Source: Xenopus tropicalis
Lineage: Eukaryota > Chordata > Amphibia > Anura > Pipidae
Length of the DNA: 64,000 nucleotides
Direction of reading: 5' to 3'
Assembly (NCBI RefSeq): GCF_000004195.4
Contig: NC_030680.2
Span: 147,454,545-147,518,544, forward strand
The notes below the pieces were generated by a model. It worked only from the letters and a program-made list of their open reading frames with translations. It was not told where the DNA came from and did not search any database. Of this stretch, positions 44,094 through 55,486 are shown piece by piece. Within the stretch, counting starts at the first letter, position 1. Each line of letters begins with the position of its first letter. Made by a program: the position numbers and the translations under genes.

Positions 44094-44101
44094 CTATAGA
44101 G

Positions 44102-44406
44102 CAGGGGGCCCCAACCTTTCTTACTCGTGAGCCACAGTCAAATGAAAAAAGACTTGGGGAGCAACACAAGCACCATAAAAGTTCATGGAGGAGCCAAATA
44201 AGGGCTGTGATAGGGTGCATAGAGGCCCATAATAGCCAATCAGCTTACAGGGGCTTTATTTGGTAGGAAATCTTGTTTTTATTCAACCAAAACTTGCCCC
44301 CACGTCAGGAATTCAAAAATAACTCCCTGGTTTGGGGGCACTGAGAGCAACATCCAAAGGGTTGGGGAGCAACATGTTGCCCTGAGCCACTGGTTGGGGA
44401 TCCCTG
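44102..44406. mobile_element. hAT-D MITE, complete, reverse orientation (305 bp)
   Basis: Starts CAGGGGGCCCCAACCTTTC and ends TGGTTGGGGATCCCTG. Flanks CTATAGAG and CTATAGGC agree at six of eight positions. Inverse of the 16511 copy, with the full GGAAATCTTGTTTTTATTC block. Confidence 0.87.
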
Positions 44407-44550
44407 CTATAGGCTATAAGCATACAAAACAGGCAGTTCCTGCCAATGCGGTGCCTGGAGTAGAGACTTCCATTACCAGCCACGTTTCACTGCCCAAGCC
44501 TCTAGATACAAAACCATTCATAGTAGGCTGCTATGCCATGTTTTCTATCT

Positions 44551-44810
44551 AGGGATCCCCAACCATATTTACTTGTTAGCCACACTCAGATGTAAATGTG
44601 TCGGTGAGCTACACAAGCATGAAAAAAGATCATTGGGGATGCAAAATAAGGGCTGTGATTGGCTATTTGGTAGCCCCATCAGGTCTACTGGCCTACAGGA
44701 GGTTGTGCTTGGAGTAAAACTGTCTCTGGGTTTCCAACACTTGTCTCCAAGCAAAAAATTTAAATATGGCCAACATGTTGCCCTCGAGCCACTAGTTGGG
44801 GTAACTACTG
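44551..44810. mobile_element. hAT-D MITE, reverse, diverged
   Basis: GGGATCCCCAACCATATTTA at the left and CGAGCCACTAGTTGGGGTAA at the right. It shares AAGGGCTGTGATTGGCTATT and the TGGCCTACAGGAGG variant with the 20520 copy, so the two belong to one subfamily. TSD not recognisable. Confidence 0.78.
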
Positions 44811-45021
44811 TATGGGTACACTAGAGAAAGGCAATTAAGGGGATCAGGGAAGTTGCCCAGTGCCCAGATAGCGAGTAATGAAGGCCTAGACAAGACTGGA
44901 ACTGGCAGCAATGTGAAAACAAAGCAAGAGAGATGGGGGATAATGGAATACCTACTGTTACTTATGAGGCCTTCAGCCTCGCACTTTTATACAAACACAG
45001 TACTCCAAGGTGACTTCTAGT

Positions 45022-45830
45022 AATGCATTAAAGTCAATGGGTGTTTTTTCTTACCCCAAATGCATTAAAGTTAATGGGTGTTTTCTCTTACCCCAAATGC
45101 ATTAAAGTCAATGGGTGTTTTTTCTTACCCCAAATGCATTAAAGTCAATGGGTGTTTTTTTTTACCCCAAATGCATTAAAGTCAATGGGTGTTTTTTCTT
45201 ACCCCAAATGCATTAAAATCAATGGGGGGTTTTTTCTTACCCCAAATGCATTAAAGTCAATGGGTGTTTTTTCTTACCCCAAATGCATTAAAGTCAATGG
45301 GTGTTTTTTATTACCCGATATGCATTAAAGTCAATGGGCGTTTTTTTTTTACCCAAATGCATTAAAGTCAATGGGTGTTTTTTCTTACCCCAAATGCATT
45401 AAAGGCAATGGGTGTTTTTTCTTACCCCAAATGCATTAAAGTCAATGGGTGTTTTTTCTTACCCCAAATGCATTAAAGTCAATGGGTGTTTTTTATTACC
45501 CGATATGCATTAAAGTCAATGGGTGTTTTTTTTACCCAAATGCATTAAAGTCAATGGGTGTTTTTTCTTACCCCAAATGCATTAAAGTCAATGGGTGTTT
45601 TTTCTTACCCCAAATGCATTAAAGTCAATGGGTGTTTTTTCTTACCCCAAATGCATTAAAGTCAATGGGGGTTTTTTTCTTACCCCAAATACATTAAAGT
45701 CAATGGGTGTTTTTTCTTACCCCAAATACATTAAAGTCAATGGGTGTTTTTTCTTACCCCAAATGCATTAAAGTCAATGGGGGTTTTTTCTTACCCCAAA
45801 TGCATTAAAGTCAATGGGCATTTTTTGCAG
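45022..45830. repeat. 37-bp minisatellite (about 22 copies)
   Basis: The unit is AAATGCATTAAAGTCAATGG followed by GTGTTTTTTCTTACCCC. Variation includes the T-run length and CCGATATGC versus CCCAAATGC; a CCGATATGC unit recurs after about 180 bp (45315, 45497), i.e. five units. A similar ATTAAGGTCAATGGGCG stretch occurs once inside the hAT-B at 59475, and this array runs directly into hAT-B-like right-end sequence at 45831, so it probably grew from a hAT-B interior. Confidence 0.9.
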
Positions 45831-45928
45831 TGACTTTTCTTGTCTTGCCATCTTTTTTATCTCAGCTAATTTTTTTTGCGGAAATTTTTTGAAACAATTT
45901 GCAGATGGGAAATAATCCGCTCATCGCC
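45831..45928. mobile_element. hAT-B right-end remnant
   Basis: TTTTTTTTGCGGAAATTTTT, GAAACAATTTGCAGATGG and a worn terminus AATCCGCTCATCGCC follow the 37-bp array without a break. Confidence 0.55.
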
Positions 45929-46416
45929 TTACATTTTGTCCCCAGTCCATGGAACATTCTGAACCGATTGTTTGACTGATCTCCCTGGGTCTGTACATCT
46001 GAAAGGCTTCTGTAGCTGCAAATCCATTATAAATATATATTGATGATCCTTATTAGTCTGATAATGGGCTGAAATATACTGTGAGTGTGTGGAACAAGCA
46101 ATAGCCCTTTCCTCTGTCCTTCTAATACTCTGATCAATCCCAGAGGGATGCACTTAATTACTCTGATGGATAACAAATGAGCTTCTGAATAAATGACTAT
46201 TGACAAGAGTTGGCTGCCCAGCGAAATACAGCGATGATTAATGTCACACGGATCGGCCTGCACAAACGCAACTGTCATATTGGACCACTTCCCTCGCTGA
46301 GTAATGTAAGGGCCCCCGGATGCACCTCCTCATATCCAAAATGGTATATATTGTATTATTTATGGTCTATGGATGCACTGTTTGAATGTACAGAGCTGTA
46401 AGTATGTAAATACAGG
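45929..46416. other. Unrecognised non-coding stretch
   Basis: No gene or repeat copies recognised. Confidence 0.35.
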
Positions 46417-47230
46417 TAATAAAGTACAGGTACTGTTTTATTATTACAGAGAAAAGAGAATCATTTAACCATTAAATAAACCCAATAGGGCTGTTCTGCC
46501 CCAATAAGGGGTAATTATATCTTAGTTGGGATCAAGTACAGGTACTGTTTTATTATTACAGAGAAAAGGGAATCATTTAACCATGAAATAAACCCAATAG
46601 AGCTGTTCTGCCCCAATAAGGGGTAATTATATCTTAGTTGGGATCAAGTACAGGTACTGTTTTATTATTACAGAGAAAAGGGAATCATTTAACCATGAAA
46701 TAAACCCAATAGAGCTGTTCTGCCCCAATAAGGGGTAATTATATCTTAGTTGGGATCAAGTACAGGTACTGTTTTATTATTACAGAGAAAAGGGAATCAT
46801 TTAACCATTAAATAAACCCAATAGAGCTGTTCTGCCCCAATAAGGGGTAATTATATCTTAGTTGGGATCAAGTACAGGTACTGTTTTATTATTACAGAGA
46901 AAAGGGAATCATTTAACCATGAAATAAACCCAATAGGGCTGTTCTGCCCCCAATAAGGGGTAATTATATCTTAGTTGGGATCAAGTACAGGTACTGTTTT
47001 ATTATTACAGAGAAAAGGGAATCATTTAACCATTAAATAAACCCAATAGGGCTGTTCTGCCCCAATAAGGGGTAATTATATCTTAGTTGGGATCAAGTAC
47101 AGGTACTGTTTTATTATTACAGAGAAAAGGGAATCATTTAACCATTAAATAAACCCAATAGGACTGTTCTGCCCCCAATAAGGGGTTATTATATTTTAGT
47201 TACTGTTTTATTATTACAAAGAAAAAGGAA
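46417..47230 (+). repeat. 113-bp tandem array 3 (about 7 copies)
   Basis: Same unit and orientation as 6558-7765. Several copies share AATAGAGCTGTTCTGC, a variant absent from the other arrays, so this array has amplified on its own. No MITE termini. It decays at 47200-47230 into a hAT-B right end. Confidence 0.9.
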
Positions 47231-47304
47231 ACCAATTTCCAATTTTTTTCTCAGTTTCTTGAATTTTTCTGTTAAGCAAAACATGACAGATTCATTCATC
47301 ACTA
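47231..47304. mobile_element. hAT-B right-end fragment
   Basis: TTTCTTGAATTTTTCTGTTA, then ACAGATTCATTCATCACTA, joined directly to the 113-bp array. Confidence 0.65.
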
Positions 47305-47811
47305 TTAAAGATACTTTGAACCCTAGAACTACCATGACACCTGTAGGTGGCAGTAATTCCCACTGTGGGCTTTGTCAATAGATGAAGCGGAAGACTTTTG
47401 CCTAAAGAACCATTTGCAGCAGGGGCATTTCGGCCCCTAGCACCACGCAGTGGTGGCCTATGGAATGGAGCCCCGCTTAGGTATTTTTGCATTGGAGGGG
47501 ACCGAGGAAGGGGTCACGTCGCTACTGCAGGTAGCGCTATTGAACTTTCATCACTAGAAGGACTGAAATTCTGATTTAAAAAAAAACCTTGAAGTTACCA
47601 GTGGATTTTTGAAGTCCCCCTCCTACAATTCTGGGGCAAATCAAAGTGTCCAGAAGACTTTGAAATTGTAGGAAAAAATCTGCACCTGAAAATGTGCTGC
47701 AGTGTTAATTAATGAGTGACCCATACAAAAGGTTTAGAGTGACCAGAACTTACAATCTAAAGAGAGTCCAGGTCCGAATCACAAAAACATTGGTAATAAG
47801 AATGCTGGTAA
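47305..47811. other. Unrecognised non-coding stretch
   Basis: No gene. Contains GGGGCATTTCGGCCCC near 47421, a short palindrome-like block. Function unknown. Confidence 0.35.
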
Positions 47812-48150
47812 TAGGCGCAGTCGGTTCGGGGACCGCATCAACGAGCCAATATGGTCCCCGATCTGACTAAATTTTGTATCCTGCCTGATCAATATCTGCC
47901 CGATTTCAGGCCAGATATCGGTCGGACAGTCCTATCGTTAGTGCCCCTACATGGGCCGATAAGCTGCCGAATCTGTCTGAGGGGCTGATATCAGCAGCTA
48001 GAATTGGCCTGTGTATGGGCACCTTAACGAGCTGATGCGGCCCCCGATCCAACTAAATTCTTTAACCTGCGTGATTGATATCTGGACAATTTCCATTTAT
48101 AGGTTGGGAATGCCCATCGTTACTGCCCCTACACGGGCCGATAAACTTGT
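47812..48150. mobile_element. Two partial Harb-A copies
   Basis: The first piece (to about 48025) has GATCTGACTAAATTTTGTAT, GGCCAGATATCGGTCGGACA and the end GTGTATGGGCACCTTAA. The second has CCCCGATCCAACTAAATTC and CCCCTACACGGGCCGATAA and stops at the hAT-B TSD at 48149. Both lack at least one terminus. Confidence 0.7.
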
Positions 48151-48156
48151 CCCAAT

Positions 48157-48725
48157 TAGTGATGGGGGATTTTTTTTGCCGGGCATGGATTCACAGCGAA
48201 TTTCCACATTTCACCATTGGCTAAAGGTGGCCATACAGGTTAAGAGTGGATCTTCTCCCGATATCCACACCTATGGGTGGGCAATATCGAGTGAATTCGG
48301 GCTAATTTGGTCATTTTGGCCCTGGGGCCAAAGCTTGAATTAGAACTCCGATGCGGTCCCCGATCTGACTAAATTTTTAAACCTGCCCAATGGATATCTG
48401 GCCGATTTCAGGCCAGATATCGGTCGTGCAGGCCGTCGTTTGTACCCCTACACGGGCCGATAAGCTGCTGAATCTGTCCAATATCGACCGATACCAATAC
48501 CAATATCGGCAGCTACAATCGGCCCGTGTATGGGGACCTTAATTGTCTTGTGAAACTTCAGCGAAAATCTGCCGTGGAAAAATGCGTCGCGCGTCAACAA
48601 AAAGTTGCGGTTGTGGTCACAGCAAAAAAGACACAGAAATTTGTGTGACAAATGCATTTTGTGGATTTTTCGTGGGTTCCCAAATTTTCCGGCGAAGTGA
48701 AACGGGACAGATTCGCTCATCACTG
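48157..48725. mobile_element. hAT-B MITE interrupted by Harb-A
   Basis: Ends TAGTGATGGGGGATTTT and inverted GATTCGCTCATCACTG, with a perfect 8-bp TSD GTCCCAAT (48149-48156 and 48726-48733). About 250 bp of hAT-B remain after subtracting the inserted Harb-A (48225-48539). Confidence 0.93.
48225..48539. mobile_element. Harb-A MITE, complete, nested in hAT-B (315 bp)
   Basis: Ends AGGTGGCCATACAGG and inverted GTGTATGGGGACCT, flanked by TAA on both sides (48222-48224 and 48540-48542). It splits a hAT-B whose two halves rejoin cleanly across one TAA. The interior contains CCCGATATCC and repeated GATATCGG / CCGATA motifs. Confidence 0.9.
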
Positions 48726-48733
48726 GTCCCAAT

Positions 48734-49391
48734 TATTCCAGCAATAATAAAACCCATCAGGGCACAGGTTTGTTTCTGCGGAATCCATTGCTCCGATATC
48801 TAAACCTAGAACTCCCTTCTATCTGTAATAAATCCGTGCTTGGGTGCTGGGAAATATCAGCAATAAAAGATTCATTGGCGGAGCTGCTGAGAGTCGGGAG
48901 GTTGGAGCTTTTGCTGCTGGAAATACAGGAAAAACCAAGAAGAAGGAGGTTACAAAGCCCCGGGGGGGGGGGCGCGGGGGGCGCGCGGGGGGGGCGCGCG
49001 GGGGGCGCAGGGGGCGCATCATTGTTATGTATTCAGCTTAGAGGTGACGGGGCCGGAATTCATGTTTAAATCTGAGCCTGAGGGGGGAATATACATATCT
49101 TTGTAGAGGGAAGAAGTTTTTGGATCTTTCACCGTGACACTTTATCCCCTACAGGAATGTGTGAAGAGCAAGATGTCAGCCCGCGTCGTCCATTCATAAT
49201 GTTACATTCGTGCCGGGGATTTGCCGAGATTTTTATTTCCTTCTCAGCATTCGATTTATCTATAAGTACTTTTTTTTTAAAGAGAGCGTCTTTCCTTATA
49301 AGCGGTTTTTACATAATGCGGATCAGCAGGTCTCAAAGCGGCTAAATATTGTCGCACGTAATTGAATTTTTTGCCGTATTGCAAATGTTTG
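48734..49391. other. Non-coding stretch with a G-rich GCGCG block
   Basis: 48959-49018 is almost purely G with interspersed C (GGGGGCGCGGGGGGCGCGCG type), giving several G-runs of four or more that could form a quadruplex on this strand. The rest shows no gene; a T-rich 49100-49320 part contains chance open frames only. Confidence 0.5.
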
Positions 49392-51766
49392 AAGTTTGCT
49401 CATAGCCTGTACAGAGAGATACCATAAAACTATGGCACATAGGGATTCCCCTGTACTAAGCACAATTCAGCAGGAACAGCCCCCTAAGTTTGCTCATAGC
49501 CTGTACAGAGAGATACCATAAAACTATGGCACATAGGGATTCCCCTGTACTAAGCACAATTCAGCAGGAACAGCCCCCTAAGTTTGCCCATAGCCTGTAC
49601 AGAGAGATACCATAAAACTATGGCACATAGGGATTCCCCTGTACTAAGCACAATTCAGCAGGAACAGCCCCCTAAGTTTGCCCATAGCCTGTACAGAGAG
49701 ATACCATAAAACTATGGCACATAGGGATTCCCCTGTACTAAGCACAATTCAGCAGGAACAGCCCCCTAAGTTTGCTCATAGCCTGTACAGAGAGATACCA
49801 TAAAACTATGGCACATAGGGATCCCCCTGTACTAAGCACAATTCAGCAGGAACAGCCCCCTAAGTTAGCTCATAGCCTGTACAGAGAGATACCATAAAAC
49901 TATGGCACATAGGGATTCCCCTGTACTAAGCACAATTCAGCAGGAACAGCCCCCTAAGTTAGCTCATAGCCTGTACAGAGAGATACCATAAAACTATGGC
50001 ACATAGGGATCCCCCTGTACTAAGCACAATTCAGCAGGAACAGCCCCCTAAGTTAGCTCATAGCCTGTACAGAGAGATACCATAAAACTATGGCACATAG
50101 GGATTCCCCTGTACTAAGCACAATTCAGCAGGAACAGCCCTCTAAGTTTGCCAATAGCCTGTACAGAGAGATACCATAAAACTATGGCAGCATAGGGATT
50201 CCCCTGTACTAAGCACAATTCAGCAGGAACAGCCCCCTAAGTTAGCTCATAGCCTGTACAGAGAGATACCATAAAACTATGGCACATAGGGATTCCCCTG
50301 TACTAAGCACAATTCGGCAGGAACAGCCCCCTAAGTTTGCTCATAGCCTGTACAGAGAGATACCATAAAACTATGGCACATAGGGATTCCCCTGTACTAA
50401 GCACAATTCAGCAGGAACAGCCCCCTAAGTTTGCTCATAGCCTGTACAGAGAGATACCATAAAACTATGGCAACATAGGGATTCCCCTGTACTAAGCACA
50501 ATTCAGCAGGAACAGCCCCCTAAGTTTGCTCATAGCCTGTACAGAGAGATACCATAAAACTATGGCACATAGGGATTCCCCTGTACTAAGCACAATTCAG
50601 CAGGAACAGCCCCCTAAGTTTGCTCATAGCCTGTACAGAGAGATACCATAAAACTATGGCAACATAGGGATTCCCCTGTACTAAGCACAATTCAGCAGGA
50701 ACAGCCCCCTAAGTTTGCTCATAGCCTGTACAGAGAGATACCATAAAACTATGGCACATAGGGATTCCCCTGTACTAAGCACAATTCAGCAGGAACAGCC
50801 CCCTAAGTTTGCTCATAGCCTGTACAGAGAGATACCATAAAACTATGGCACATAGGGATTCCCCTGTACTAAGCACAATTCAGCAGGAACAGCCCCCTAA
50901 GTTTGCTCATAGCCTGTACAGAGAGATACCATAAAACTATGGCACATAGGGATTCCCCTGTACTAAGCACAATTCAGCAGGAACAGCCCCCTAAGTTTGC
51001 TCATAGCCTGTACAGAGAGATACCATAAAACTATGGCACATAGGGATTCCCCTGTACTAAGCACAATTCAGCAGGAACAGCCCCCTAAGTTTGCTCATAG
51101 CCTGTACAGAGAGATACCATAAAACTATGGCACATAGGGATTCCCCTGTACTAAGCACAATTCAGCAGGAACAGCCCCCTAAGTTTGCCCATAGCCTGTA
51201 CAGAGAGATACCATAAAACTATGGCACATAGGGATTCCCCTGTACTAAGCACAATTCAGCAGGAACAGCCCCCTAAGTTTGCCCATAGCCTGTACAGAGA
51301 GATACCATAAAACTATGGCACATAGGGATTCCCCTGTACTAAGCACAATTCAGCAGGAACAGCCCCCTAAGTTTGCCCATAGCCTGTACAGAGAGATACC
51401 ATAAAACTATGGCACATAGGGATTCCCCTGTACTAAGCACAATTCAGCAGGAACAGCCCCCTAAGTTTGCTCATAGCCTGTACAGAGAGATACCATAAAA
51501 CTATGGCACATAGGGATTCCCCTGTACTAAGCACAATTCAGCAGGAACAGCCCCCTAAGTTTGCTCATAGCCTGTACAGAGAGATACCATAAAACTATGG
51601 CACATAGGGATTCCCCTGTACTAAGCACAATTCAGCAGGAACAGCCCCCTAAGTTTGCTCATAGCCTGTACAGAGAGATACCATAAAACTATGGCACATA
51701 GGGATTCCCCTGTACTAAGCACAATTCAGCAGGAACAGCCCCCTAAGTTTGCTCATAGCCTGTACA
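49392..51766. repeat. 94-bp array (about 25 nearly identical copies)
   Basis: Each unit contains CATAGCCTGTACAGAGAGAT, ACCATAAAACTATGGCACAT and AAGCACAATTCAGCAGGAAC. Variation is minimal: TTTGCTCAT/TTTGCCCAT/TTAGCTCAT, GGGATTCCC/GGGATCCCC, and a one-base insertion (GGCAACATAG) in two units 188 bp apart. CCATAAAACTATGG contains a short palindrome. Near-identity indicates recent amplification or ongoing homogenisation. Not coding, since 94 is not a multiple of three. Confidence 0.95.
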
Positions 51767-52310
51767 ATTCTACTGGGAATTTTAAGTCACAATTTAATAA
51801 GGATTTTGTTCACTTTGCAGGTAAATGAGCAGTACGAGGAGTACAAAGGACGCATTTCTATTTGAGGTTGGTTTCAGCTTTAATGGTTTTATTGAAGGAA
51901 CTTTGTCAGTTGGGGTTATTGCACTTTTTTGCCACTTATTAAGCTTTTCATGATTTCATTAGATTGCTACATTGAGAAAGGTCTCATTAAAATACATATC
52001 ATTTATATTTCTGCAATGTCCTGTCTATTCCTTTCACCGCCGATAAAGATTACAATTACAGCAGAGCTAACAAAGCTCGACTTTAATTATGCTTAAATAA
52101 AATTCTGGATCTGATTAACAGCCATTTCTCCTTTACTGCCAGTTAATTGAGGTGTTAGCGTTCAGCGCAGGAAGGACTCCATTTCTTCTACTGTCCTTAA
52201 ATGCTATTTATTATGGTGAAAAAAGGAAAAGGAATGAATAAAGAGGGAATATGTCAGCATTTGTCTTGCAGTTTCGATTGTAACAGAAATTCTACCCAGC
52301 ATACAGGGTA
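51767..52310. other. Unique-looking AT-rich stretch, no gene called
   Basis: No repeat copies. Contains TTAATTATGCTTAAATAAAA and GGATCTGATTAACAGCCATT and a splice-acceptor-like TTGTTCACTTTGCAG ending at 51820. Composition suggests old single-copy DNA, possibly conserved non-coding. No exon can be supported. Confidence 0.4.
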
Positions 52311-53345
52311 CAGGTATGGGATCCCTTATCCGGAAACCCGTTATCTAGAAACTTCTGAATTACAGAAAGCCCATCTCCCATAGACTCAATTCTACACAAA
52401 TAATTCTAATTTTTAAAAATGAATTTGTTTTTCTCTGTAATAATAAAACAGTACCTGTACTTGATCCCAACTAAGATATAATTACCCCTTATTGGGGCAG
52501 AACAGCCCTATTGGGTTTATTTCATGGTTAAATGATTCCCTTTTCTCTGTAATAATAAAACAGTACCTGTACTTGATCCCAACTAAGATATAATTACCCC
52601 TTATTGGGGGCAGAACAGCCCTATTGGGTTTATTTAATGGTTAAATGATTCCCTTTTCTCTGTAATAATAAAACAGTACCTGTACTTGATCCCAACTAAC
52701 ATATAATTACCCCTTATTGGGGGCAGAACAGCCCTATTGGGTTTATTTAATGGTTAAATGATTCCCTTTTCTCTGTAATAATAAAACAGTACCTGTACTT
52801 GATCCCAACTAAGATATAATTACCCCTTATTGGGGCAGAACAGCCCTATTGGGTTTATTTAATGGTTAAATGATTCCCTTTTCTCTGTAATAATAAAACA
52901 GTACCTGTACTTGATCCCAACTAAGATATAATTACCCCTTATTGGGCAGAACAGCCCTATTGGGTTTATTTAATGGTTAAATGATTCCCTTTTCTCTGTA
53001 ATAATAAAACAGTACCTGTACTTGATCCCAACTAAGATATAATTACCCCTTATTGGGGGGCAGAACAGCCCTATTGGGTTTATTTCATGGTTAAATGATT
53101 CCCTTTTCTCTGTAATAATAAAACAGTACCTGTACTTGATCCCAACTAAGATATAATTACCCCTTATTGGGGCAGAACAGCCCTATTGGGTTTATTTAAT
53201 GGTTAAATGATTCCCTTTTCTCTGTAATAATAAAACAGTACCAGTACTTGATCCCAACTAAGATATAATTACCCCTTATTGGGGGCAGAACAGCCCTATT
53301 GGGTTTATTTAATGGTTAAATGATTCCCTTTTCTCTGTAATAATA
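52311..53345 (-). mobile_element. M113 MITE, left terminus intact, with about 8 internal 113-bp units
   Basis: Begins CAGGTATGGGATCCCTTATC after TA, then CGGAAACCCGTTATCTAGAA as in the 38880 copy. About eight 113-bp units follow in the same orientation. The right terminus is absent: the last unit stops at CTCTGTAATAATA and continues straight into hAT-B interior sequence at 53346. Confidence 0.9.
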
Positions 53346-53495
53346 ATTTATTTTGACGCCCACAACAATTTTTGGATGCGCCGTGAATTTTTCCACGCCA
53401 AATTTTTTCATCTGTTTCACGAAACAATCTGCCAATGACGAAATGCAGAAATTCACTGCGAATCCATGCCTGGGAAAACATCTCGCCCATCACTA
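53346..53495. mobile_element. hAT-B right half
   Basis: ATTTATTTTGACGCCCACAA, CAATTTTTGGATGCGCCG, GAATCCATGCCTGGGAAAAC and terminus CTCGCCCATCACTA match the last 150 bp of the 34274 copy. The left half has been replaced by the M113 array. Confidence 0.8.
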
Positions 53496-54286
53496 CTGTC
53501 TAGAAAAACAATATGGCAGCGCCCACACACAGGTATTTATACAAATATACAGAGAATAAACGTTATGGCCACACAGCAAGTCATTATTCTATGAAACACA
53601 AGGAAGATAACGATATGAGTCTCGTATTTTCTTCAAAGCTCCTTTGTACTCGCCGGTTCCTTCCCGTTAAATACACTTTCTCTACCAGCAAATCCACCCC
53701 CTGTCATTACCATTTAATGTTACTTTCCTCTACCCTTCCTTGGGGCTTATTAATCTTTGTTTGTTTGCGTGTTTACACTTAATTATGCCGTCTGATTCCT
53801 GCTACTCTCCGAGAAACATTAACCAGCTGCTTGGGATGTTGGAGCCTGCCCTCCCATCATTATATCTACGTTTCCAGTTATGAGAACGAATCTGTTTTAA
53901 TAAAGGGAAACAGTAGAACATATACCAAATATAATTATCATTTTCGATAAGCGCGTCTCCACTAATTACGCCAAAGCCATGGGATTTATAGCTTGTTAGA
54001 AAACACAATAAATCTTTAGTAATACAGGCATAATTACTGCGCATTAGTTTCTATAATTAACTTCATAAACAAATTTGGATAATTTTACGCAATTACTTGG
54101 AATGGTTAAAACAAAGCATGTTTAGAAATGATGGCCGCGGCTCCAACGCTAAATCCCAACTCTCTCCTTGTTGTTTTCTACTATTTCCTAGTGTCTCCTT
54201 GATAGTGGTCTATTCCGGTTCATAATGGAAGAATATAATAAAAATGGTATGGTCCAGGGACCAGAGTTACGTCTAAATGTCAGGTT
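53496..54286. other. Unique-looking stretch, no gene called
   Basis: Mostly AT-rich with no repeat copies. Contains TTAGTTTCTATAATTAACTT-type sequence. No supportable exon. Confidence 0.35.
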
Positions 54287-55272
54287 GGTGACCCCTGCCC
54301 AAAATGTCCTTGGTAAAAGCACAAACTGTACAATAATGGTTAGATATTTCTATAGAAGTCGTGTCTATTCTGCAGCCCTTGAAGAACATCAACTCCCAAG
54401 AGTGAAGTTGTTGAAGAACATCAACTCCCAAGAGTGAAAATGTTGAAGAACATCAACTCCCAAGAGTGAAATTGTTGAAGAACATCAGCTCCCAAGAGTG
54501 AAGTTGTTGAAGAACATCAACTCCCAAGAGTGAAGTTGTTGAAGAATATCAACTCCCAAGAGTGAAGTTGTTGAAGAACATCAACTCCCAAGAGTGAAGT
54601 TGTTGAAGAACATCAACTCCCAAGAGGGAAGTTGTTGAAGAACATCAACTCCCAAGAGTGAAGTTGTTGAAGAACATCAACTCCCAAGAGCGAAGTTGTT
54701 GAAGAACATCAACTCCCAAGAGGGAAGTTGTTGAAGAACATCAACTCCCAAAGTGAAGTTGTTGAAGAACATCAACTCCCAAGAGTGAAGCTGTTGAAGA
54801 ACATCAACTCCCAAGAGTGAAGTTGTTGAAGAACATCAACTTCCAAGAGTTGATGTTCTTCAACAACTTTAGAAGGGCTGCAGGATAGGCATGACAGCTA
54901 TAGAAATATCTAACCCTTATTGTACAGTTTGTGCTTTTACCAAGGACATTTTGGGCAGGGGTCACCTATTGGACTTGGGCAAGTGCCCCTACACATTCTG
55001 CCATAAAACCTGCCTAGGCAGCAGCTTTGAGGTCATTCTATCCATAACAGATGCAGAACCCAAATGAATTCAAATGAGTTGATGTTCTTCAACAACTTTA
55101 GAAGGGCTGCAGGATAGACAGGACTGCTATAGAAATATCCAACCCTTATTGTACAGTTTGTGCTTTTACCAAGGACATTTTGGGCAGGGATCACCTATTG
55201 GACTTGGTCAAGTGCCTTTACATTCTGTCATAAAACCTGTACAAGCAGCACCCTTGAGGTCATTCTATCCAT
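54287..55272. repeat. Foldback structure around a 32-bp array, with a second right arm
   Basis: The left arm, about 54287-54380 (CCCTGCCCAAAATGTCCTTG ... TGCAGCCCTT), is the reverse complement of 54873-54966 with about 10 differences. The right arm is repeated directly at 55079-55272 (period about 230 bp). Between the arms lies the 32-bp tandem array. At the apex, 54822-54840 and 54849-54867 form a perfect 19-bp stem with an 8-base loop. Confidence 0.88.
54379..54848. repeat. 32-bp minisatellite (about 15 copies)
   Basis: Units of GTTGTTGAAGAACATCAACT followed by CCCAAGAGTGAA, with single-base variation (GAGGGAAG, GAGCGAAG, AACATCAGCT) and one three-base contraction. The array occupies the loop side of the foldback and ends exactly at its apex. 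Confidence 0.92.
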
Positions 55273-55456
55273 GACAAACCCAAATAAATACACAGCCAAA
55301 GGCAGCCTGGAAGGGTCTTCCTAAGACCTCAGTAGGTACATTTTTTAAGATGGTTCTGGAAAACTGGAGTGAAGAGCTCACAATCACTGGGGGAAGAGGA
55401 AAACTGCAATCTATCCATATGGCCCTCTGGTCAGAATTGAACGTATAATACAGGAG

Positions 55457-55486
55457 TAGTGATGAGCGGATCTGTTCCGTTTCTTA
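55457..55486. mobile_element. hAT-B left-end fragment (30 bp)
   Basis: TAGTGATGAGCGGATCTGTT and CCGTTTC form a hAT-B left terminus that stops at the TTA target site of the following Harb-A. Confidence 0.65.

Noticed and set aside
49392..51766. Possible CRISPR-like array
   Set aside because: Units are contiguous 94-bp repeats with no unique spacers, in eukaryotic sequence; the same holds for the 41-, 37-, 32- and 22-bp arrays.
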